Positions 5,530 to 11,951 of a DNA stretch of 11,951 nucleotides are shown piece by piece. The stretch is taken from NCBI GenBank assembly GCA_028277865.1, contig JANQFM010000156.1, positions 1 to 11,951 on the forward strand, written 5' to 3'. The notes beneath the pieces were generated by a model that had not been told where the DNA came from, ran no database searches, and saw only the letters and a program-made list of their open reading frames with translations. The first letter of the stretch is position 1. Every line of letters starts with the position of its first letter. The stretch comes from Acidobacteriota bacterium. Lineage in GTDB: Bacteria; Acidobacteriota; UBA6911; RPQK01; DATIPO01. The position numbers and the translations under genes are program-made.

Positions 5530-8500
5530 ATGCCCAGAAGGATCTTGGTTCTCTCCGTATTGTTCGCTTTGTGCGCCGCCCTCATCTGGATCAACTTGGA
5601 AGAAAAAAGCCGTGCCCTGGTTATCACTCCACAAGAAGTGGACAGGCTGTGGGCCGCCGTCCGGGTGGTCCAGGACTCGGACGGGGTTCCGCATGTCTTT
5701 GCCCAAAACGACCACGACGGCAATTTCGTGCTGGGCTACCTGCATGCCCGCGACCGGCTTTTCCAGATGGACGAGTCGCGCCGCTTTTTCAGCGGGACGG
5801 TGGCCGAACTCCTGGGCGGCGGGTTCTTCATCAACCAGGACATCCAGTTGCGAACCCTGGGGCTTCGACGGGCTGCCGAGCTTTCCTGGGATGCCTATCC
5901 TCCCAATTCACAGCTTGTCCTCCAAGCCTACGCCGACGGGGTCAACGCCTATCTCGCCCAAGGCAACCCTCTGCCTCCCGAATACGCCGCCCTGGAATTG
6001 ACATCGATTCCTGCCTGGACCGCTGTCGACTCCCTGACCGTGGCCAAGGGCCTGGCCTTCGGGCTCTCCTTCGACCTCGATGACACCGAACGCTCCCTGG
6101 TCCTGGACGCCTATGTCAGTGCGGGTCAAAGCGGCGGATTCGATGGACAGGCCCTGTTCACAGAGGATCTCTTTCGCAGCGCCCCCTTCGACCCTTCCGT
6201 ATCAATTCCGCCCAACCCTCAAAGCGCAGGCCTGCGCGTCCCAGTCAAGCCGCCCAGGCTCAAGGGTTCGATAGCGCCTCAAACCGCACAGTTGATCCGC
6301 GATTACCTGGGGCGGCTCAGAAAGGCTGGCCTGAAGGACCGATTCAGTGCTGAACGACGCGCTGCAGGCAGCAACTGGTGGATCGTCTCCCCGGACAAGA
6401 GCGCCACCGGCAATGCCCTTTTGGCCAATGACCCCCACCTTTCCCTGGGCACTCCTTCCATCTTCTACGAGGCTCACCTTCGAGTGAGCAGCGACCCGGT
6501 GCTGGGGCCGATGAACGTGGCGGGCGTCACCTTCCCGGGCGCACCCAGCTTCGTTCAGGGCTGCAATGACCGAATCTGTTGGGGCTCTACAGTCAATCCC
6601 ATGGATGTGACCGACTTCTTCAGCGAGGAACTGGAGTTGGGGCCGGCGGCGGACCCCGTGAGCGGATGCGTCCTCTTGGGCCTCACAATCACCGCATCGC
6701 GCTTTCAAGGCGAAACCGAAGAAGTCGAGCTGATTCCCCAAACCTACATGTTCAACCAGGTCGGCAACGGGACGGACGACGACATCCAACAGGCCTTCAT
6801 CGGACCCTTGGAGGGCGGCTGCACCATCATCGTCCCCCGGCACGGACCCGTGGTGGCGGCCGCCACGCCCGATCTGATCGGCTTGACGGCCACCGGGCTC
6901 AGCGTCCAGTACACCGGCTTTTACGCCACCCGCGAGGGCGAGGCTTTCTTCCGCATGGCCCGCGCACGCAACCTGCGGGACTTCCGTGAAGCCCTGCAAT
7001 TCTTTGACGTCGGCTCCCAGAACTGGGGATATGCCGACGTGGAAGGCAACATCGCCTACTTCACCAGCGCCGAAATGCCTTTGCGCGAGGATTTGCAGGC
7101 GGGGGCGGTGGACGGCGGCATTCCTCCCTTCTTGGTGCGCGACGGAACAGGCGCCCTCAATCACGAATGGATCCCCCTGGCAGATCCCGGAAATCCCCCG
7201 GCGGGCCAGGCCATTCCCTTTGAAATCCTGCCCTTCGCCGAAATGCCTCAAGTCGTCAACCCTGCTCAAGGTTTTATCGCCAATGCCAACAATGATCCGG
7301 CGGGAACCACTTTGGACAACAACGCCTTCAACTTGCTGCGCCCTGGCGGAGGCATCTTCTACCTCAGCCCGGGCTACACCAGCCTGCGCATCGGTCGCAT
7401 CCATCGCCTCATCGAAGGCTTCCTGAATTCAGGAGACAACCTGATCGACTTGGACGAATTGCGCAGCATTCAGCAAAACAGCCAACTGCTGGACCCCCAG
7501 CAACTGGTCCCTTTCATTTCTCAGGCTCTGGACAATGCTCAAGACAGCGATGCTCTGTCCGGTTTTTTCACCGTGCCGATGCAGGAAGCCGTTCAGCGCC
7601 TTGACGACTGGGACTTCAGCACTCCAACAGGAATCGATGGCGGCTTCGATCCCGCAGATGATCCGGAGGCCGTCGGGCGAACCCCGGTCTCGCAAAGCGA
7701 AGCCGACGCCAGCGTAGCCGCCACCATCTACTCGGTGTGGAGAGGGCAGTTCATCCGCAACACCATCGACGCCACCTTGGAACGCATTGGGCTGGCTGGA
7801 GCCGAACCGGACAGCGAACGTTCACTGTCGGCGCTTTTTCACCTGCTGGAAGGCTTCGATACCAACCAGGGGGTGGGCGCCTCGGGAGTCGATTTCTTTC
7901 AGGCCGAAGGCATCGCCTCAGCCGACACCGCACGAGACTTCTTAATCCTGACAAGCTTGCAGGATGCCCTGGCCCTGTTGGCTTCGGACGACTTTGCCTC
8001 CGCATTTGCCAATTCGACCAATCAAGACGACTACCGTTGGGGACGCCTGCACCGCATCGTCTTCGACCATCCTCTGGGCGCCCCATTCAACGTCCCCAAT
8101 GCCGCGGGCTTCTCCGACTTGGACGACGGATTGCCTGGTGTGGCCCGATCAGGCGGCTTCGAATCGGTGGATGCCTCGCGCCACAGCGCCCGTGCCGACG
8201 GCGTCAACGAGTTCATGTTCGGCTCCGGCTCGGCCCGGCGCTTCGTAGGCGATCTGGATCCCGCTGGAATCCAGGCTCAGCAAATCCTGCCCGGCGGGCA
8301 AAGCGGCGATGTCAACAGCCCCCTTTACGCCAGCCAGTTGGGCCGCTGGCTGACCCATCAATTCCATCCGCTTCGCCTGACCGACGGGCAGGTGGCGGCC
8401 GATGCTGTTTCGGAGGAAGTCTTGGTGCCGATGTTGTTCAACCTTTACTTTCCCTTTTACCAGGGAAATGACCAGGAATTCACCGCTTTTGCAGCAGCCA

Positions 8501-9810
8501 ACATCTTTCAGGACACCTCTGGGCTGACCTTCATCGCCTGGTCGGCAGATGGTACGCAGTCGGCATTCCCCACCAATCCAAACGCTGCCGAAAGCCTGGA
8601 CCCGAGTCGGCAATTAGCCCGTTTGGGCAGTGAATTGTTCGGGCTGGAAATCAGCGACGTCCAGGAGGGTTGGGTCGAACTGAGTGTGGATCCGGCGGGC
8701 GAGACGGCGCCGTTGGCGCCCTTCGTTGCCTCATTCACTCAATTCGGCGACTTTGGACTGCAACGCCTGGATGGTGCGGTGGCATTCGGTACTTATGCCC
8801 GCCAGCTCATCTTCACCCGCCTGCATCACGGCAATTCGGGCTTTCGGGGAGAGGATTCCCAAACCTGGCTCAGCCTGGCCAATCCCTCCGACGAACCGGT
8901 GAAGGTCGACTTGCGCATCGTCGACAGCCAGTCGGCTGCCCAGCCCAGATTGTCGCCGCCTCCTTTTCCCGCGCAGATCGCCTCGGTGGAAATACCTGCC
9001 AAGGGGGTCTTGTTCCGTTCGGTAACGGACCTGTTCTTCGACAGCGAACAGCCTCAAGGCTATGTCAAGGCAGTGGTGACGGAGGGGCCGGGAGTGGTCG
9101 GACTCGAGTTGATCCGCCTGCCTGCCAAGAACACGGTCATCGCCCTCAATGCCTCCCTTGGCAGCGGCGTCAATGAGGCATATTCCGCTCAACTGGCCTC
9201 CCTTGCAGGCATCTTCACCAGCATCAAACTTATCAACACCGCCGAATTCCCGCGCAGTGTCACCTTGAACGTGATTTTGTCCTCCGGCCAAGGATCGCCG
9301 CCGGATCCGGTCACGGTGGACTTGGCGCCGGGAGAATTCCTGGAAGCCGATGCCGGATCCCTGTTCCCGACTCCGTTGCTGGGATCGCTGGCCGTGGTCG
9401 CCGACGGGCCGGGGGTGGTGGGCGACGTGGTCTTCGGCGACCCGGACAATCTGGCTTTCGCCGCCGCCTTGCCGCTTCAGGCCCAGACCTTCCGCCGGGC
9501 CGTCTTCGGGCATGTGGCCAACCTGGGAGAATTCTTCACCGGTCTGGCTCTCTTCAATCCGGGGACCGAAGAGGCTCAGGTGACCATCGAAGTCTTCAAC
9601 CTGGATGGCCAACTGGCGGGATCGACCCAAGAGACGCTGGCAGCGGGCGGACGCTTTGCCAGGACGCTGGTGGAGCTGGTCCCGCAATCGGCAGGCCAGG
9701 CCGGAGGCTATATCGAGGTCCGCTCGACGCATCCACTGGTGGGACAGGAGCTGTTCGGCACCAACGGCTTGACGCTGCAGTCGGCGGTTCCGCCCACGAT
9801 CATCGAATAG
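5530..9810 (+). CDS. Giant penicillin-acylase-family Ntn hydrolase with C-terminal triple beta-sandwich repeats
   Basis: 1426 residues, about twice the usual 700-850 of the family. Residues 4-21 are a hydrophobic signal or anchor. The alpha-chain region has GVPHVFAQNDHDGNFVLGYL (52-71) and HARDRLFQMDESRR (72-85). The autocatalytic site is Gly280-Ser281 in AAGSNWW. Ser281 becomes beta-Ser1, the nucleophile. His303 (ANDPHLSL) then falls exactly at beta-23, the His position of E. coli penicillin G acylase. Asn498 in QNWGYADVEGNIAYF fits the oxyanion Asn. The acylase part ends near GRWLTHQFHPLRL (938-950). Residues 970-1080 are unassigned. Three divergent repeats follow at about 1082-1198, 1214-1304 and 1322-1411. 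The family cleaves N-acyl amides such as penicillins, acyl-homoserine lactones and aculeacin. The substrate here is unknown, and quorum quenching is only one possibility. It is divergent from the amidase at 3602 and probably acts outside the cytoplasm. Confidence 0.93.
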   Translation: MPRRILVLSVLFALCAALIWINLEEKSRALVITPQEVDRLWAAVRVVQDSDGVPHVFAQNDHDGNFVLGYLHARDRLFQMDESRRFFSGTVAELLGGGFFINQDIQLRTLGLRRAAELSWDAYPPNSQLVLQAYADGVNAYLAQGNPLPPEYAALELTSIPAWTAVDSLTVAKGLAFGLSFDLDDTERSLVLDAYVSAGQSGGFDGQALFTEDLFRSAPFDPSVSIPPNPQSAGLRVPVKPPRLKGSIAPQTAQLIRDYLGRLRKAGLKDRFSAERRAAGSNWWIVSPDKSATGNALLANDPHLSLGTPSIFYEAHLRVSSDPVLGPMNVAGVTFPGAPSFVQGCNDRICWGSTVNPMDVTDFFSEELELGPAADPVSGCVLLGLTITASRFQGETEEVELIPQTYMFNQVGNGTDDDIQQAFIGPLEGGCTIIVPRHGPVVAAATPDLIGLTATGLSVQYTGFYATREGEAFFRMARARNLRDFREALQFFDVGSQNWGYADVEGNIAYFTSAEMPLREDLQAGAVDGGIPPFLVRDGTGALNHEWIPLADPGNPPAGQAIPFEILPFAEMPQVVNPAQGFIANANNDPAGTTLDNNAFNLLRPGGGIFYLSPGYTSLRIGRIHRLIEGFLNSGDNLIDLDELRSIQQNSQLLDPQQLVPFISQALDNAQDSDALSGFFTVPMQEAVQRLDDWDFSTPTGIDGGFDPADDPEAVGRTPVSQSEADASVAATIYSVWRGQFIRNTIDATLERIGLAGAEPDSERSLSALFHLLEGFDTNQGVGASGVDFFQAEGIASADTARDFLILTSLQDALALLASDDFASAFANSTNQDDYRWGRLHRIVFDHPLGAPFNVPNAAGFSDLDDGLPGVARSGGFESVDASRHSARADGVNEFMFGSGSARRFVGDLDPAGIQAQQILPGGQSGDVNSPLYASQLGRWLTHQFHPLRLTDGQVAADAVSEEVLVPMLFNLYFPFYQGNDQEFTAFAAANIFQDTSGLTFIAWSADGTQSAFPTNPNAAESLDPSRQLARLGSELFGLEISDVQEGWVELSVDPAGETAPLAPFVASFTQFGDFGLQRLDGAVAFGTYARQLIFTRLHHGNSGFRGEDSQTWLSLANPSDEPVKVDLRIVDSQSAAQPRLSPPPFPAQIASVEIPAKGVLFRSVTDLFFDSEQPQGYVKAVVTEGPGVVGLELIRLPAKNTVIALNASLGSGVNEAYSAQLASLAGIFTSIKLINTAEFPRSVTLNVILSSGQGSPPDPVTVDLAPGEFLEADAGSLFPTPLLGSLAVVADGPGVVGDVVFGDPDNLAFAAALPLQAQTFRRAVFGHVANLGEFFTGLALFNPGTEEAQVTIEVFNLDGQLAGSTQETLAAGGRFARTLVELVPQSAGQAGGYIEVRSTHPLVGQELFGTNGLTLQSAVPPTIIE
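8773..9762 (+). other. Three-repeat C-terminal region of the acylase (within its coding sequence)
   Basis: The repeats span residues about 1082-1198, 1214-1304 and 1322-1411. Each runs as: a strand containing an F-T core; a hydrophobic N-P or N-T turn (WLSLANPSDEPVKVDLRIV; IKLINTAEFPRSVTLNVIL; LALFNPGTEEAQVTIEVFN); an amphipathic L/I-A-x-G segment (VEIPAKGVLFRSV; VDLAPGEFLEADA; ETLAAGGRFARTL); and a closing strand ending GPGVVGLEL, GPGVVGDVV or HPLVGQEL. Spacing and hydrophobic pattern suggest immunoglobulin-like beta-sandwiches that may bind a surface ligand or a secretion partner. This is read by eye and no named domain was matched. Confidence 0.65.
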
Positions 9811-9820
9811 CGGAGGAGAT

Positions 9821-9905
9821 CTCACGCAAAGCCGCTAAGTCACAATGGGGGCGCAAAGCAGATTGGAGAGGTTCCCTGCACTGCCGCTTAGCGGCTTTGC
9901 GCGAG
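9821..9905. repeat. Palindromic CGCAAAG repeat element after the acylase gene
   Basis: CGCAAAGCCGCTAAG (9825-9839) and CTTAGCGGCTTTGCG (9887-9901) are perfect 15-bp inverted arms. CTC and GAG extend the pairing beyond a single mismatch. The loop carries another CGCAAAG (9852-9858). It begins 11 bp past the acylase stop and is followed by a T-rich stretch (GTTTTCTTT, 9906-9914), so it could also end transcription. The same words occur at 2563-2569 and around 3356-3411. Confidence 0.65.
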
Positions 9906-9976
9906 GTTTTCTTTGAGTCTTGGCCAGAGGGGTCTGCGGCTGCTGAGCCGGAGAAAACCGGCAGCTTGGGCTCCCG

Positions 9977-10294
9977 ATGGGCTATGCTGTAGATATGGAC
10001 CAGACGGTTTGGGCTCAGTTTATGTGGTTGATTGTTCAGGCTTTGGTCACATCCGCCGTCGTCTGGTTTTACACCGAGTCCAAATTCAGCGGAATTCTGT
10101 CCGGTGCAGCTACTTTCAGCATCGTTGGGCTGGGGATGATGGTCATCGAAAAGATGGCACGCAAGAGCAGGCGTCGTCGCAGGACCATTCGAAGGCTCTT
10201 CTCCTACAAGACAATTATGTGGTTTGGATACTTTCTCCTATCAGTACTTGCTGTCTATTTCCAATATAGGTACTGGTCAAGGTTGTCGTCGTAA
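9977..10294 (+). CDS. Small hypothetical membrane protein
   Basis: 105 residues from ATG 9977, or 99 from ATG 9995. Neither start has a clear ribosome site, so the start is uncertain. Three hydrophobic stretches look like membrane helices: about 12-32 (WAQFMWLIVQALVTSAVVW), 38-58 (SGILSGAATFSIVGLGMMVIE) and 79-98 (TIMWFGYFLLSVLAVYFQYR). A strongly basic cytoplasmic-type loop with RKSRRRRR (63-70) lies between helices 2 and 3, which by the positive-inside rule would face the cytoplasm. The family is not recognised. AT content rises in the second half, unlike the neighbouring large genes. The gene stands alone between two repeat elements. It is real-looking by hydrophobicity pattern, but a chance reading frame is not excluded. 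Confidence 0.5.
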   Translation: MGYAVDMDQTVWAQFMWLIVQALVTSAVVWFYTESKFSGILSGAATFSIVGLGMMVIEKMARKSRRRRRTIRRLFSYKTIMWFGYFLLSVLAVYFQYRYWSRLSS

Positions 10295-10516
10295 AAAACC
10301 GCCTCAACTTCACAACGCTTGATTCGAACGGAATTGATTTGATGCCCAAGCCGGCGTCGACCAGGGAGCGCCCGCATCTTGAGGCTGTCGATAAAGTCCA
10401 CTCCTCGTCCCGATGCACCGGTAGGCAATAACCATTGGTGCTGATCTTTGTCTTCTCTGCGTCCTCTGCGTCTCTGCGCCTCTGCGTGAATTTGCTCTTG
10501 CCGTCCTTTTGCGACC
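10295..10516. other. Gene-free gap holding a tandem repeat
   Basis: This lies between the 3' ends of the small membrane protein and the glycosyltransferase. Apart from the CTCTGCG array (10455-10486), no gene, terminator or RNA is recognised here. Confidence 0.5.
10455..10486. repeat. CTCTGCG tandem repeat array
   Basis: Four copies of CTCTGCG begin at 10455, 10464, 10472 and 10480 (spacing 9, 8, 8). Read on the minus strand this is GCAGAG with CGCAGAG units, and a spurious frame spells HAEAQRRR. Short intergenic arrays of this kind recur in many environmental bacterial genomes. The origin is unknown. Confidence 0.7.
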
Positions 10517-11653
10517 TCAGTTACCAAGCCGGACGGCTTTTCGAAGAAGGCCTTCCATCTTGTCGACGGATCGGTCCCAGGTGTGGCCTTTCGCCCAACT
10601 CTGTCCGGCCTGGGACATCTTGCGGCGGGTCTGGGCATCGGGGATGAGACGGCGTAAGGATTCGACCCATTGGTCCCACTCGGGGACGGGCAGCAAACGG
10701 CTTTCAGGGCTGACCGCACCTCGGACGCCCGGCAGGTCGGAGCTGACGACCGGCAGTCCGGCGGCTTCGGATTCCAACAGAGTGAGGGGGAAGTTGCCGT
10801 GCAGCATGGGAAGAACCAACAGGTCGCTTTGCGCCATCTCGGTCCAGACTTGCTGCGGCGACAAGGCACCCGCGAATGAGACCCGGCTTTCGAGTCCTGC
10901 ACGGGCAATCCTTTTTCGCATCTCCGGCCCCAGGGGACCGTCACCGACCAAGCGAAGCTCCAAGAGGGGATCCTGCTGGGCCAGGGGCTGGAAAATGGCG
11001 ATCAGTTCGAAGACTCCTTTGCTCTCTTCCAGGCGCCCTACGAAAAGCAGCCGCTTGGCTTGGGGACGCACCCGGAAGGGTCGCTGGAGCAATTGCGAGG
11101 GGATTCCCGGCGGGAAGGTCCCATGGAAGATGAAGTCGTCCACCTGGGGGCTGTTCTCCCGCACCATGGGATTGAGCACGCGGACTACGGATTGATCCCG
11201 CTCCAGCCAGCGTCGTCCGCCGCCGTTGTAGTAGGAGAGGTTGGGCTTGCCCCGGCGCTTTCTCCAAGCCGAGACATAGACCGAGTCGCGGGCCAGCAGA
11301 GTGACAGTCACTTGAGCCTGGGCGATAAGACGTCGTACTGCTGGCGAAAGAAGGCAAGCGGAGCGGAAGGTGAAAGTCTGGAGCTGCGACGGCCAGCCGG
11401 GGCGACGGTTCATGATATGCCGCCAGTGCTTCGAATCCAGGGGGACGCAGGGAACCCTCAGCAGCCGAACCGGCAAAAGGCGAATGTCGTCCGGCAAAGG
11501 ACGCCCAGGCCAGCGCCCGCCCACCAGAGTCACCTCATGGCCGCGCTGCTGCAGCCCCCTGGCCAATTCGACCGCCCGTGTCTCCACCCCTCCCCGGATC
11601 AGGCCCAGGGTGGAAAGAACGATTCCCACATCCAGTGAGGAACGCCCTGCCAT
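10517..11653 (-). CDS. GT4-like (GT-B fold) glycosyltransferase
   Basis: 378 residues from ATG 11653. An in-frame GTG at 11677 would add eight residues; neither start has a well-spaced ribosome site. Numbering below is from the GTG. The N-terminal half has GGVETRAVELARGLQQRGHEVTLV (29-52), the acceptor-side Rossmann motif of family GT4. The C-terminal half has LFVGRLEESKGVFELI (211-226), LRLVGDGPLGPEMRKRI (241-257), RVSFAGALSPQQVWTEMAQSD (265-285) and the LLESEAAGLPVV block (300-311). The enzyme probably transfers a sugar from a nucleotide donor to a lipid- or polysaccharide-linked acceptor at the cytoplasmic membrane. In the EX7E motif the second Glu is Glu302, but position 294 is Gly instead of Glu. 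The donor is unknown. No other polysaccharide genes are visible, so the acceptor pathway cannot be named. The gene may continue a cluster beyond the right edge or stand alone. Confidence 0.88.
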   Translation of the reverse strand: MAGRSSLDVGIVLSTLGLIRGGVETRAVELARGLQQRGHEVTLVGGRWPGRPLPDDIRLLPVRLLRVPCVPLDSKHWRHIMNRRPGWPSQLQTFTFRSACLLSPAVRRLIAQAQVTVTLLARDSVYVSAWRKRRGKPNLSYYNGGGRRWLERDQSVVRVLNPMVRENSPQVDDFIFHGTFPPGIPSQLLQRPFRVRPQAKRLLFVGRLEESKGVFELIAIFQPLAQQDPLLELRLVGDGPLGPEMRKRIARAGLESRVSFAGALSPQQVWTEMAQSDLLVLPMLHGNFPLTLLESEAAGLPVVSSDLPGVRGAVSPESRLLPVPEWDQWVESLRRLIPDAQTRRKMSQAGQSWAKGHTWDRSVDKMEGLLRKAVRLGN

Positions 11654-11951
11654 GTCCTCATCATAATCCGTTTTCACGCTTCATGGAGATAGTGCCATTC
11701 CTGAAGAAAACCGCCTAAACATTGTTTTCAAACGCCTAGAAACCCGCAGAATCTGTCCGCATACTCTTCTCGCTGTTCTTGCGTTCAAAAGGAACAAACC
11801 CCGCAGCTTGCATGAACTGAATCAAAAAGGAGGAAGCAAAGCCTGTGAGCTTAGTACTGCCTTCCGTAAATACGCTGGCATTCGGCCGCCCCTGAATCCG
11901 CGCCGCGGGCACCCGGCTCGCTCGCCATAGTCCCGGCTATGACTCGCTCCC
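11654..11951. other. No assigned gene; palindromic GC-rich sequence at the right edge
   Basis: Upstream of the glycosyltransferase there is about 300 bp with no recognisable gene. Near the edge, CATAG (11926-11930) and CTATG (11937-11941) form a short hairpin around TCCCGG, flanked by direct CTCGC copies. A minus-strand frame is open from the edge to a TGA at 11822-11824 (42 codons) and would read ...RMPAYLRKAVLSSQALLPPF. It could be the 3' end of a gene beyond the window or chance. AAGGAGG at 11827-11833 leads only into a short frame. Confidence 0.4.

Noticed and set aside
6202..7404. A 400-codon minus-strand frame inside the acylase gene
   Set aside because: It is antisense to the acylase core, including the catalytic Ser281 region. 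The residue pattern looks like a reverse-complement shadow.
8731..9825. A 364-codon minus-strand frame over the acylase tail
   Set aside because: The plus-strand frame shows repeating domain motifs here; the antisense frame shows none.
10455..10486. Possible CRISPR array
   Set aside because: The units are 7 bp with 1-2 bp gaps. There are no spacers of about 30 bp and no cas genes.
10255..10944. A 229-codon minus-strand frame containing HAEAQRRRGRREDK
   Set aside because: It is a shifted frame of the glycosyltransferase running through the CTCTGCG array, a known kind of spurious annotation.

Overview
The window is high-GC bacterial DNA with classical Shine-Dalgarno sites and many secreted proteins. 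It suggests a free-living, probably Gram-negative bacterium with a large genome. The gene mix (a PQQ-type glucose/sorbosone dehydrogenase, a ScyD/ScyE-like propeller, a penicillin-acylase-family hydrolase with C-terminal beta-sandwich repeats, and intergenic CGCAAAG and CTCTGCG repeats) would fit Acidobacteriota or a similar phylum. That placement is a guess from style, because no rRNA or phylogenetic marker is present.

Layout: (1) 1-999, minus: a secreted GSDH-family beta-propeller cut by the left edge. (2) 1000-1362: a divergent intergenic region with several perfect inverted repeats, including a LexA-like palindrome. (3) 1363-2529, plus: a secreted ScyD/ScyE-like beta-propeller, followed by a 14-bp-arm inverted repeat. 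(4) 2688-3253, plus: a two-gene cassette of a DUF4258 protein and a small YgiT-type zinc-finger protein overlapping by ATGA, with the layout of a toxin-antitoxin module. (5) 3254-3601: a gene-free gap with hairpins and a degenerate repeat copy. (6) 3602-5185, minus: an amidase-signature enzyme with a lipoprotein-like N-terminus. (7) 5186-5529: a divergent intergenic region with a bulged hairpin. (8) 5530-9810, plus: a 1426-residue penicillin-acylase-family Ntn hydrolase with a roughly 460-residue C-terminal extension containing three divergent repeats. (9) 9811-9976: a palindromic CGCAAAG repeat. (10) 9977-10294, plus: a small membrane protein of unknown function. (11) 10295-10516: a gene-free gap with a CTCTGCG tandem array. 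(12) 10517-11653, minus: a GT4-like glycosyltransferase. (13) 11654-11951: no gene assigned; palindromic GC-rich sequence at the edge.

There is no single pathway. Two divergent gene pairs stand out. The two exported propellers flank one operator-rich region. The two exported amide-bond hydrolases (Ser-cisSer-Lys amidase and Ntn acylase) flank another, and may act on related extracytoplasmic amides. The least ordinary items are the architecture of the giant acylase, the DUF4258/YgiT pair, the operator-like palindromes at 1214-1296, and the families of intergenic palindromic and tandem repeats.
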